Source: Microcebus murinus
Taxonomy: Eukaryota; Chordata; Mammalia; Primates; Cheirogaleidae
Direction of reading: 5' to 3'
DNA: 64,000 nucleotides
NCBI RefSeq assembly: GCF_040939455.1
Contig: NC_134119.1
Coordinates: forward strand, 17,596,501-17,660,500
This document shows positions 27,572-38,060 of the stretch, piece after piece. A program made the position numbers and the translations under genes. The notes beneath the pieces are model-generated. The model saw only the letters and a program-made list of their open reading frames with translations, was not told the origin of the DNA and did not search any database. How positions within the stretch are numbered: the stretch's first letter is position 1; the number at the start of each line of letters is the position of its first letter.

Positions 27572-27659
27572 GGCCAGCGTGGTGGCTCACGCTTATAATC
27601 CTAGCACTCTGGGAGGCTGAGACGGGAAGATCACTCTAGATCAGGAGTTTAAAACCAGG
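27572..27659 (+). mobile_element. 88-bp Alu stub (left-arm 5' end only) with target-site duplication
   Basis: The fragment starts at the canonical Alu 5' end ('ggccagcgtggtggctcacg') and stops in the left arm at 'gtttaaaaccag'. There is no right arm and no A-tail. A perfect 10-base direct repeat ATTATGTGGA flanks it (27562-27571 and 27660-27669). The duplication shows a genuine insertion, not a deletion remnant of a full Alu. Confidence 0.92.
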
Positions 27660-27732
27660 ATTATGTGGAATACTAGGTCCTATTGTCATTTTCTATACCT
27701 TATAAGAGTCTATAGTTCCTTAAAAAAAATAA

Positions 27733-29485
27733 TTGAGGTGGGGCTTCAAGATGACTGATTAGAGATACCAGGAACTCGTCTCCTCCACAAAGGACCAAAA
27801 CAGCAAGTACTTAACCACATGTAAAATATAGCTTCTAGGAGACAACACTGGAATTCAGCTGAGAAATGATAGGGAACTTCTGTGGCATGGAAGAAAAGGG
27901 AAGCAAAGCAGCTGGCCTGGCTGGCATTGGCTCAAAGCCAGAAGAAATTCCTATTGCTGGAGAAAAGGTAAGCAGGAGACACCAACTGGTCTACATTCCC
28001 ACCATAGATTCCTGCAATACTAACCATGGGAAAGACCCTTGGCTCTCATGGGCCTTGAGACAAGTACAGGGAGCTGCCTGGAGCCCACATGATGGCACTG
28101 TTCCAGAGTTTGCACTGGGTCCCACACAGCCCCTTAGACCCATGAAGCTGTATCATGATGCCATTTGTGAGCCCAGCCAGATTACACCCTGCCCTCTATC
28201 TCCACATCCATGGAGCCCCAGTGACATCCCCCGATGTCTACCCAAAGGGTTGTAGCATGGCAATGCTGACTTGACACAGTGGTACAGCTGGGTCCCTAGC
28301 ACTCTAGCCCACAGAGTATCCTATTAAATTCTAGGGAGCAGGCAGTGCAGCATATCAGGGAGGCTGCCCCTGGAAAAAGGGGAGCTGAGGTGTGTGTTCC
28401 CCAGAGCCTTAGAGCCACTTGCCCAGGGCCACTGTCACTGATAGCAAACTCACCCCCTCCAGTGGCAGGTCTGCCATGAACCTGCATGCACCTTCAGGAA
28501 GCCTGGAGACCAGTCTGCCTATGCACCATCTCAAGGCCTAAGTACAGTCCTGCTACTGCTGACACCTATGTACACCACTCAAGGGCCCAAAGGTTGGCAT
28601 GCCACCACTATTGCCACTGCTGATGAAACACACACTGCCCAAGGGCCCAAGGATTCATCTGCCCAGTGCCCTCTGCCACCACTAGCACCCAAGCATATCA
28701 CCCAAGCATGTCACCTGGAGGCCCCAAGGACTGGCCCACTTGGACTTGCTACCACTAGCACTCATAAACACCACCCAGGGGCTTGAGGACTAAAATACCC
28801 AGCCCCACAACCACCACTAGTGCCTGAGGACTGGCCCACCTGGTGTTCCTGTCCCTAGCAAAGCCTGGCCATAGTCTCTACTAACAACCACAGCCTAAGC
28901 CACTGAGGAACTCATAGGTACTACTGACTGATAACAGCTGAAGAAATTATACAAAGACTACACTACTGCACCCAACCAGAATCAAAGCTGAAGTGCCCTA
29001 CTTAACCAACACTATACCTATAGCTATAGGAAAAAGTCTTTCTACGTGAAAGCCAATCCATAAAACTAAAAGAAGTGACTATTACATCAGATACACAAAT
29101 ATTAAGGGAAGGACACAATATATATGAAAAAACAAGGAAACATGACATGTCCAAAGGAATACAACAATTCTCCAGCAACAGAGTCCAAAGAAAAGGAAAT
29201 ACATGAAATGCCTAAAAAAGAATTCAAAATAATATTAAAGAAGTTCAGTGAGAAACAAGCAAATACAGATAAATAATAAAAAGAAAACAGACAATTCATG
29301 ATCTGCATAAGAAATTCAATGCAGAGATAGATATAAAAAAGAATCAAATAGAAATCCTGGAACTGAATTATTCAATGAATGAAACAAAAAATATAATTTA
29401 GAACTTCAACAATAGACCAGATTATGCAGAGAATGAATTTGTAAATTTGAAGACAGATCTTTTGATATAATCAAGTCAGACAAAA
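27733..29485 (+). mobile_element. L1 5' UTR with the beginning of ORF1, 3' part missing
   Basis: The start 'ggtggggcttcaagatgactgattag' corresponds to the L1 5' end, including a degraded version of the CAAGATGGC YY1-type site. A GC-richer 5' UTR follows. From about 29100 an ORF1-like region appears, with 'gaaaggaaatacatgaaatgcc', 'aatagaaatcctggaactg' and 'gaagacagatcttttgata'. The element then dissolves into a purine tract. No ORF2 or 3' end follows. The 129- and 72-codon frames (27866-28255, 28568-28786) are chance frames in the UTR. Confidence 0.82.
28500..28860 (+). repeat. Degenerate tandem repeats in the L1 5' UTR
   Basis: Units of roughly 65-80 bases recur about five times. Each has a 'caccacccaagggcccaaggac'-like core followed by 'ctgcccacc' or 'ggcccacctgg' and 'gccaccactagc'. 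Copies are diverged and unequal in length. This resembles the internal tandem organisation seen in some L1 promoters. Confidence 0.6.
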
Positions 29486-29610
29486 AAAAGAGAGAAAAAA
29501 AGGAGGAGGAGGAAGAAGGAAGAAGAAAGGAAGAAGAAGGAAAATGAGAAAGAAGACGAAAGAAAAGAAGAAGAGGAAGAGGAAGAAGAAAAAGAAAAGA
29601 AAAAAATAAC
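29486..29610. repeat. GA-rich purine tract
   Basis: About 125 bases that are almost purely purine on the plus strand (GAA, GGA and GAGGAA units). It forms the 3' limit of the L1 5' fragment and creates the serine/leucine/phenylalanine-rich minus-strand frame at 29406-29612. Confidence 0.92.
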
Positions 29611-30141
29611 ACAAAAATGAATTTGTTAGAGGGACTACCTTCGCTTTAAGAGAGTTCTAACAAATATCCAGGTACAAATATCTGTTTCATATCTCCTTAA
29701 CAAGACTCCATTGCTCTATCTAACTAGGTAGTCTGTAGAATATTTAATTATTATAGTAGTTCTATTATTTTGTTTTATTTTATTTTAGTCTCCTTTTATT
29801 CTTGTTTACATGTTCTCTACCAGCCTTTTGACCTTCCAATTTAGAGGTTCCGCCTCCATTGTAAATAGTACGTTCTTTTGAACGATAAAAAACAAGCAAA
29901 AGTAAGTTACAAAAGAAGCATAATTATGGAGATTCATTCAGTAATTATGTTGTCTTCAATGTACTGAAGACTACTGGAATGTGGCTACAATTATTTTTTT
30001 AATGAAAAATTCTCATAGAGTAAAAGTAACCAAAGTAGGAAGAAAATGAGGTATAAAACAAAAGTCTCTCTTATAATCTAATAAAATTTTGAAGTTCCTG
30101 TATTTCAAGAAACACTGAACAAATTAGGTGTGTATCTGATT
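29611..30141. other. No recognised feature
   Basis: AT-rich sequence with no gene. It is not recognisable as a continuation of the L1 on its left. Confidence 0.55.
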
Positions 30142-30157
30142 TTAAATAAACAGTCTT

Positions 30158-30815
30158 TTTTTATTATTTTAGCATATTATGGGGGTAGCAAATGTTGAAG
30201 TTATGTATATTGCCCATATTTCCCTCCCCCCTCGAGTTAGGGCTTCAAGTATGACCATCCCCTAAACATTGCACCTCTCACTCATTATGTTTGTATATAC
30301 CCATCCCCTCCTCCCCCCACCTGCCTGACCCAATAAATTTTATTCCTTTATGTCCACTTAGGTGTTGATCCATTAATACCAATTTGCTGGTGAGTACATT
30401 GGTGCTTGTTTTTCCATTCTTGAGATACTTCACTTAGTAGAATGGGTTACAACTCTATCCAGAAAAATACAAGAGGTGCTATATCACCATTGTTTCTTAA
30501 AGCCGAATAGTACTCCATGGTATACATATACCACATTTTATTAATCCACTCATGTATTGATGGGCAACTGGGTTGTTTCCACAACTTCGCAATTGTGAAT
30601 TGCGCTGCTATAAACATTTGAGTGCAGGTGTCTTTTTTGTAGAGTGTCATTTGATCTTTTGGGCATATGCCCAGCAGTGGAATTGCTGGATCAAATCGTA
30701 GATCTACTTATATCACTTGAAGGTATCTCCATATTGTTTTCCACAGAGGCTGAACTAGTTTGCAGTCCCACCAGCAGTGTAGGAGTGTTCCTATCTCTCT
30801 GCATCCATGCCAACA
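30158..30815 (-). mobile_element. 5'-truncated L1 3' end with 16-bp TSD
   Basis: Minus-strand L1 reading from a poly-T through the 3' UTR ('agcatattatgggggtagc') into the end of ORF2 ('tactccatggtatacatatacc', 'gcagtcccaccagcagtgt'). It is flanked by TTAAATAAACAGTCTT at 30142-30157 and 30816-30831. The intact duplication marks it as one of the younger insertions here. The small minus-strand frame at 30447-30650 is a fragment of ORF2 C-terminus. Confidence 0.96.
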
Positions 30816-30831
30816 TTAAATAAACAGTCTT

Positions 30832-31974
30832 AACACAAATGAATCTAGGTAATAAACAAATCTCAAAGGTAAATCACTGAATTTGGGTTACCAAGCATTT
30901 TAAATACAAACCTTCTGGGTAAAGAAAAGGAAAAAGTGACACTGCCAAATCACTGTATTTATATTAATTCGTCCCTGATTTTAATGTGCAGCTAAACTAC
31001 AAATAAGGTTTATCAAATAATTAATAGCAATATGATGAACAGAAAAATTATTCCAAGAGATAAAACATTCCCATTTGCATCATTTTGGAATAGTAATAAC
31101 ATATTATTTGGGAGTCTCAGTACTATAGTGAAATATTTTGATAAACATTTTTATAAGGTCAAGCTCTTTTTAAACATTAAATCACATATGTTAACAGTAT
31201 ATATGCAGGCATATACTGTTATATGTAACATGTATATATATTTATCCTCCTATTAGATATTGATATTTCTTCCTAACACATAATGATTTTCTAATGACAA
31301 CATGGTCATCTTTACTGACTCTATTTCTATCTGATTGTTCAATACCATTTCTTCTCATGCTGGAAATTGTAAATATAAGAGTTGTAAAAACATACCCCTA
31401 ACATCTAAGAATACTGTTTGCTTTCCATCAGAACACACTTTATATCTATCAGAAGACCTTATGGAAGTTCTCAATTTTAAATGACAATATAAGTATCAGA
31501 AGTCTAAAGCTAATATACTATCCTCAATGAGGCACAGAAAATCCCAAAGAATAAGGAAGGTTAGACAGCTAGTTTCCTTTTGTAAGATTTGTTTATAAAA
31601 GTAAAAGACAAAATATTATAAACAGAGTTTTAAAAACACAAAAATGTGCAGGGGTTTGAACCTAACTATAATTTATTAATAAAAACATAATAATTCAATT
31701 CTCAATTTCTACTTTGCAAAGAGAAAATAACCTTTAAAATAATATTTGTGAATTTGATGGTGTAGTTTATGGATTATCCAAGGCTTTTCTTCCAAATTTT
31801 AATCAATTCATTGAAAGAGAAGAATGAAACTCAAATTATTTTTCTACTAGTTTATAATTCTGATACATAGCTGATGCCATAACAAAAATGAGTTCCATAT
31901 TGATTAAAAATAAAATATAAAAGGAAAACATTTTTAGAACAAGTAGTGTAAAAGATAATTTAACATTTATCTTA
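30832..31974. other. No recognised feature
   Basis: AT-rich sequence with no gene or named repeat. The 74-codon frame at 31032-31256 has no recognisable motif. Confidence 0.5.
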
Positions 31975-32545
31975 GATATGGAAGGCCTTTCTAAATAGAA
32001 GCAATAACAAAACAGGTAAAGTTATGTTGAAAAAACATAAAAATACCCTTTTTAGGTAGAAAGAAATAATCAAAAATAAAATAAAATGGCTAGAAAAAAT
32101 ATTTCCAGCAAATACAACAAATAATATCCTGGTTAAAGAACTTATACAAAGATATAAAAATAAAACTAGAACTTAAAGAGAAAAACAGGCAAATGGGCAT
32201 GAATAATTAATTTACAGAAGAAGAAATTCAAATACAAAGAAATAAGCAAATTAAAACAAATGAAAAGAATTTATGTTAAATTAGCAAAGATTTAAAAATA
32301 CAAAATGAAGTAATGGCAATGATTTACTCAACTATGCACCCATAAATTATTATAGAAATCTAATCAACCATTAGGAAAGCTATTAAGGTAATACGTATCA
32401 ATAGCCTTAAAATTTTTTAAACATTGATTCAGTAATTCTATTTTTGGGAATTATCTAAGTAAAAACCCTTAAATATGGGGGGAAACACTTTCTATATAAC
32501 ATCTAAGAATAGGTAGATAAGAAGGGAATGGGTAATCAAACCACA
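31975..32545 (+). mobile_element. Old L1 (L1ME/HAL1-like) ORF2-region fragment
   Basis: L1 order is visible though very decayed: 'aaatatttccagcaaatacaac', 'caaatacaaagaaataag', 'gattcagtaattctatttttggg'. Similar L1-like sequence ('aatgttgcatgaaaaagtaaaac') resumes at 32715-32830 after the MIR. Confidence 0.5.
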
Positions 32546-32554
32546 GCAAATTCA

Positions 32555-32705
32555 GTGCTCTACCATGTATTGGCACCAGGACCTTGAACAGCCCACTTAC
32601 CTTCTCTGTATCTCAGTTTTTGCTTTTCACTTTTAAATGAAGATAATAATAGTACCTACCTCGAAGAGCTATTGTAAGGATTAAATTAATATATGTAAAA
32701 TAATT
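32555..32705 (+). mobile_element. MIR SINE
   Basis: The MIR 3' half is clear: 'accttgaacagcccacttacc', 'tctctgtatctcag', 'gaagataataatagtacctacc', 'gctattgtaaggattaa'. Confidence 0.82.
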
Positions 32706-32830
32706 CATCTGTTACATCATTATTACTCTAAAATTATATGTAGTCATTCAAAACTAAGAACATGAGAAGGCTTATAATAGAATGTTGCATGAAAAAGTAA
32801 AACACTGTAACGTGGTGTACAGCAACAGAC

Positions 32831-33379
32831 CAATCAACCAGCAAAAAGAGCTCCACCAAAATGTTAACAATGAAAACAACAAACAAACAGATTTTGCTAA
32901 AGAATTGGGTGGCATAAATTAAGAGTTTACTGTGCATTTTAGCTATGCAAGCTATCTTCTCTGGCACAAAGCTAGAAGTTGGTTTAATTGACTAAAGCTA
33001 ATTATTAGTTCTCTGGAGCTAATTAACTGTTAACCATGCAACTGTCTAAACTGAAAGCTTTTCTTCCTGAAATACTTTTTACAGATTTCAACTTCTTAAA
33101 AGTCTATTACAGAGTTCTCAGCTGGCTGCCCTCCAAGTTTTCTAGCAAAAGCTGTAAGTGCAGAAACCTTGTCAACCCCCCACCTCAATACAGCACAGAC
33201 AATATCTATTTTAGTTAGATTTGCAATATTAGCAGACTGGAATCAATAGTTCCTGAAAAGAACCAGCTATTTTATGGATGCAAAAGTTATTTGTATTCTA
33301 TTTATGGTAACTAATTTTCAAAGTCACATTCTCCTACAGATAAGCTTCAGTACCAACCAAGGGTCAAACATTGCTGTGA
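32831..33379. other. No recognised feature
   Basis: No gene or nameable repeat upstream of the purine tract. Confidence 0.5.
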
Positions 33380-33545
33380 TTTTTTAAGAAAGAAAGAGGG
33401 GAGAGAAAGGAAGAAAGAAAGGAAGAAAGAAAGGGAGAAGGGAGAAAGGGAAAAGAAGAAAAAAAGGGAGGGAGGAACAAATAAAAGAGTTAAAAATAAA
33501 GAAATAAAAAGAGAGAAATAAAGCAAGAAAGCAAGAGAGAAATCC
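33380..33545. repeat. GA-rich purine tract (GAAA/GGAA units)
   Basis: About 165 bases dominated by A and G on the plus strand, with interrupted GAAA, GGAA and GGGA units. It explains the long low-complexity minus-strand frames at 33347-33547. Confidence 0.92.
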
Positions 33546-33715
33546 AAATTGCATTATGATGATATAAAAGAACCTCTTTTAGCTTCAAGATGTATATATA
33601 GTACCAATTATATTTGATATCAGCAGTTTCCATCACTGCAGATAAATCTTCATTTAGGTCACTTACAAAGGTATATAAAGGGCACTTTGGCTTCATGAAT
33701 TCTCACAGATAAGCA
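33546..33715. other. No recognised feature
   Basis: Short unique-looking spacer between the two purine tracts. Confidence 0.5.
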
Positions 33716-33805
33716 TGTTTTAAGGAGAAAGGAACAGACAAAGAAGGAAGGGAGGAGGAGGATGAGAGAGTAGAAACGAAAAAGGAGAAAAGAGGAAGAG
33801 AGGTT
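33716..33805. repeat. Second GA-rich purine tract
   Basis: A purine-dominated stretch (GGAGGAGGAGGATG, then 'gaggaagagagg') on the same strand as the tract 170 bases upstream. It is less regular. Confidence 0.75.
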
Positions 33806-34265
33806 GATTGTTGTTTCTTGCCAAACCAGAAACAGAAATAACATACATTCTACCAGAGGACTACATAATACATACAAACAAAGATTGATGGGCTGGGTTT
33901 ATTAACACAGAGTAGGGAAAAGGTCCATTTCTTTTGACATTTTGTGTCCATTCAATGGATATCCAGAGTTTTAGATTCTAAAGAATAAAATCAAGTTTCT
34001 AACTGAATAAGAAACCCAGGGATTGATAAGTAAATAATAACAGATTGGCTCTTGACTCATATGATTGCTCCATTAAGTTAATATCTAGCTTAGGAGGCTC
34101 ATAGATTCAAATTAGAAGTAGTGTTTGGTTATGTAATCCACCCCACATCATTCCCCACTGTTTGCTCCTATAAGATGTATAAACAAAGGGCAGAGAATCA
34201 ATAAACTTATTATTAATAGATATCAAATTACCAGAGTCTCCTCCCTAATAACTAAGTCAGAGTAT

Positions 34266-34270
<5 letters not shown>
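33806..34270. other. No recognised feature
   Basis: AT-rich sequence without gene or repeat that I can name. Confidence 0.5.
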
Positions 34271-34306
<36 letters not shown>

Positions 34307-34362
34307 CTCGCTCTCGCTCTCTCGCTCTCTCGCTCTCTCGCTCTCTCGCTCTCTTACAGACA
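34271..34362. repeat. Compound CT satellite: (CT)n, (CTCTCG)n, (CTCTCTCG)5
   Basis: A pure CT run of about 32 bases passes into CTCG, then two CTCTCG units, then five CTCTCTCG units and a final CTCTCT. The repeat period therefore changes from 2 to 6 to 8 bases. The CG steps make this a local CpG cluster in otherwise CpG-poor DNA. Confidence 0.97.
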
Positions 34363-35829
34363 CACACACATGTAGCCCCCAATAAAGTTGCTATAAAGTA
34401 GGCAGAATATTGGACCTATGGCCAGGGATTGCCACTCACCATTCCTCACTCTGTAAAGCACAAAAGGGAGAAATAATTAAGATCATTTTATTAATATTTA
34501 CCTATCTATTTTTGTACTGCAATGTGTTACTTCTAAAATCATACCCATTTGACTTACATCTAGGATCAACCTTCAGTGCACATAAGCTACACACATACAC
34601 AAAATTTTAGTGCTTTACACATGATGTTTTTAAAAAGGCTATCTAGCTAGCTTTATACTCATCTACTTATCTGGTGTAAGTGGCAAACATGCCAGCTTTT
34701 TATTTTAATGTCAGTCATCCCCTGAGAGAAGTAGAGTAAGCTGGTAAGAAAATTTCAGCTGAAAGCAGCATTTAAAAATTCATTTGCAACATGTTAGTAA
34801 TACTTTTTAGAAGACTAAAAATACTTTCAGTCAGAAACACTTCTACTTTATTAATTAACCACAGCATACTTTTTCTCCCAAGTTAACCTTTTTATTATTT
34901 AGGCTATCTTTCCCACTTGATGCTCCTGTCAGTTTATGCTTAAGAATGCATCTTAATGCTAGCCAATAGAAAACATAATGAAAAGGGCAAATCTCCCATA
35001 ACAGTAATGGTATTTTTCATTTCTAATACCAAAATAAAGTTTATTTAACTCTTTGGAGCACATGTCTTCATTATCATTCCATTCATAAATATACATGGCC
35101 TGGAGTTGACTATATGTTCTGGCAAGCAGAGCCCTCAAAATGTAATTATCCCATAGTAGACTAATATGTTGAGTATACAACATGTACTAATTTGCCTGGT
35201 TACATGAACTACTCACCCCCTTCCATCTGATTACAATGGGAGCAGCTGGCAGAGGGAGGGCACTGGCCCAAACTGGGACATTTCCTAGAATCCACAATCT
35301 TTGAAAGCAGGAAAGTCAAATCAGAATCTTTAGTCTTTCTCTTACTGGCAAAGTTTTATTATGTAAAATTAAGAGCTGTCAGCAACCATATTTCTGAATG
35401 AGAAAGCCATTCTGCAGAGAAATAGAAGTAGGAGTCCCAAACAGATGAAGAAGCCAAAATAAAAGATGGCCAAAGTCCCAAGAGCATTTGAGCTTCTATT
35501 CCCAAAGCCCAGCTGTATGCTTGCCTTCATCATGCCTTAGTCATGCTGAAACATTCACCAAGACAGTTCTAAGTTCTCCCTTTTATTTAGGCTATTTGGA
35601 GCTGAGTTTCCTCTGCTTACAATCATGAATTCAAACTAATATACAAGATCAGACTATTTTTGGAACATTCCAGAGGAATGCTATCAAGCTATTTGATAGT
35701 GAGTGGAAGACACAAAGCATAGAAATACTCTACTTCACTATAACAAACATAATTTTAATGTAATTCTGGTTATATAAATACCCACTCTTTTACTGGTTCA
35801 TTCTCTCAAATGGCTGATAGCCTAATGCA
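34363..35829. other. No recognised feature
   Basis: No coding frame above 75 codons and no repeat I can name. A short CA run lies at 34370-34378. Confidence 0.5.
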
Positions 35830-36090
35830 GAAGACAGATCAGAAAGCCATGTCAAGACAGTTTGATAAGAGCATCATAGCATAGATTGTATACCACAAAT
35901 CTCTCTGGGATGGCCCTGGAGTGAGGAGGATGTTAGAAGGTATGGGAGCCAAACTGCCTAAAATCTTGAAGTACAACAAAGAATTGGTCTGGGGAGATGG
36001 GAGGGGCATTCCAAGCAACTAAGGAGAGAACAGCCAATGCAAATGAAAGGGAAAAGCAGGCAACAAGAAGAGTTTCCTGGACAGATGGCT
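35830..36090 (-). mobile_element. Possible L2 fragment
   Basis: Reverse-complement L2 features are suggested by 'gggaggggcattccaagcaac', 'agaacagccaatgcaaatg' and 'ggatgttagaaggtatggg'. It is weak and the borders are guesses. Confidence 0.4.
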
Positions 36091-36533
36091 GTGGGGTTTG
36101 GTATGTTATCCTCTATCTTTAACCATTTTTGACAGCTTTCTTTTTATATCCTTTATTGCAACTGGTTTATCCTAACCACATTGCCCAACTAGTCCTAAAT
36201 ACAGCTTGTTTTAATAATAAAATGCATCTTTCCCATTAGTAGACCAATCCTTCATTTTAAAAAGGCTAAATAGGAAGTTTCTTCTAAAAAAAGTTCCAGT
36301 TAAATTTAGGCTCAATCCCACAAAATAGAATAAAAAGATCTTCTAAGTCTATTACATTTCTCCTTCATCACAGACTAGATATATTTTCATTCACTTTTAT
36401 GTTCTCATTACACAAGGATTGATAAGCAGGTTAGATTTGGTAATATTTTCTGACCTGAATTGCAGGTTTAATAATACAAGATAAAAACTGTCTCAAACTT
36501 ATTCATACATTTACACTGCTTGATAATGTAATT
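36091..36533. other. No recognised feature
   Basis: AT-rich spacer with no gene. Confidence 0.5.
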
Positions 36534-36548
36534 AATAATGACCTTTTT

Positions 36549-36628
36549 TTTCATTTCAGCATATTATGGGGGTACAAATTTTAAGGTTTCAAATAATGCC
36601 CGTGCTCCCCCCTGCCTCTACAATTCTG
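36549..36628 (-). mobile_element. 80-bp L1 3'-end stub with 15-bp TSD
   Basis: A poly-T followed by 'catttcagcatattatgggggtac' is the reversed L1 3' terminus, cut after about 80 bases. It is flanked by AATAATGACCTTTTT at 36534-36548 and 36629-36643. Its 3' end matches the L1 at 30.2 kb, so both come from the same subfamily. Confidence 0.93.
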
Positions 36629-36643
36629 AATAATGACCTTTTT

Positions 36644-37609
36644 AAAACATCATGCAACTCTCTCCAGGCATCAAACTAAGCTTTCTTTTCCACTACTAAA
36701 GAGTCCTGCCCTTGTTCTGCTTTAAATCATTTTAGTCTCAGCCACCAGTTTTATTGCTCAGCCATGGCCCAGTCTGGTTTCCAACTCTGCATCAGGCACT
36801 CATATCTGCTCCATCTGACCCAAGGGAAACTGTCACTTTCCCTGTCTTCCAATGGAGTTGAATCTGTGCCACTTGTTTACTACATCACTACTAGCCACAA
36901 CTTGAGCTTCCTGATATATTCTAAGTTATTTTTAATCCCTGGTCACAGTGTCACTTAGGTATTTGTCTAAGCAGTTGGAGACAGTGATTACTCCCTAACC
37001 CCATAGAATGGCTTCTAGATGAAGACTGGTAGGATGAATCTCATTCATTTCACCCTAGTCAGCTATTTGAGATGAAATTTCATCAGAGTTTTCAAGTCAG
37101 GCTTGAGCAGGAAGTGATCCCAACCTGGGCAGGACAGGAATATAAACAAAAACAACTGACTTCAGAGCAGCTACATGGTATAGTAATGATTTCTGCCTTG
37201 ATAAGCAAAATTGTGTCATTTGTTCTGTTCCTGTCATGAGCCAGTTACCCACCAACAGACCTTCTGAGTTCCATGTCTTCAGGAGCAGCCACACCTCAGT
37301 TCCCAGGCAAATTCTGACCTGGAGCACTAAGAGTGAGGAGGTACCTATTCCCAACCAAAAGGAGGAGTTACAACCAAATCATTCTCTCCAGTAGACTGAC
37401 CTGGAACTCAGTACCCCTTTAATAATCACTGGACTCCTTCATTATGTTCCTTGCGGAAGATCAGCACCCCTAAACTTGGACCTTATTCTGATAATAAAAT
37501 TCTGTCCCCTAAATTTATATCCCTAACCTACCTTCCTTATCAATATAGTTACTGTACTGAGATTCTGATCTGTTTGCTGGTTTTCTCCATTTGATCCTGA
37601 CCAAGATCC
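36644..37609. other. No recognised feature
   Basis: Sequence with more even base composition than average. The 64-codon frame at 36764-36958 and the 85-codon minus-strand frame at 37097-37354 have no recognisable domain and no splice context that I trust. Confidence 0.45.
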
Positions 37610-38060
37610 ATATTCTGCCCTACTATGTGTCCCAGGAGGCTGACCCCTAATGAGTGCATCATATAGGTTCCATTTCTGGCTTACAGTTGAGCCCATGTGT
37701 ACTACCAGCAGGACATGAGAGGATGAAAGGAAAAAAGAGTCAAGATATTTTTTCCCTTTTCCCCCCCTGCTTCAATATTCCATCTCTGACTGTACCTATA
37801 TTCCTCCACAATTACAGTTGTAGCTCCTCCTCCAGGACTGAAGTTCTTACTTGGCTCAGATAACATATTTCCTCCTATTGATCCCTTATTCCTAGGAGTA
37901 GGAAAACCTTCCTGCTAATATTGGTCTCTAAGAGCCTCACTGGCCATTGTTTTGTAACTTTAATCCTGCTCACGCCTCTATAAGGAGTCCCTTTACTAAA
38001 GTCTCCCCTTTTGAACCATCTAAGATGAATTGTTCTGTATCTGGGGCTCTGACAACATAA
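37610..38060 (+). mobile_element. Old interspersed repeat, family not certain
   Basis: I recognise a widely dispersed mammalian repeat pattern: 'cccaggaggctgacccctaatgagtgcatc', split here by decay. It continues with 'ctaccagcaggacatgagagg', 'cctctataaggagtcccttt' and 'actaaagtctcc', with a terminal 'ggctctgacaacata'. I believe it is an L1M 3' UTR or an LTR but cannot decide. The 69-codon frame at 37654-37863 is within it. Confidence 0.5.

Noticed and set aside
27866..28255. 129-codon open frame, one of the longest in the window
   Set aside because: It lies wholly inside an L1 5' UTR, has no recognisable domain and no homologous frame in other L1s that I know.
36764..37354. Possible exon or processed pseudogene around 36.8-37.3 kb
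   Set aside because: The frames are short, lie on opposite strands and match no protein I recognise. No poly-A tail or flanking duplication supports a processed pseudogene.
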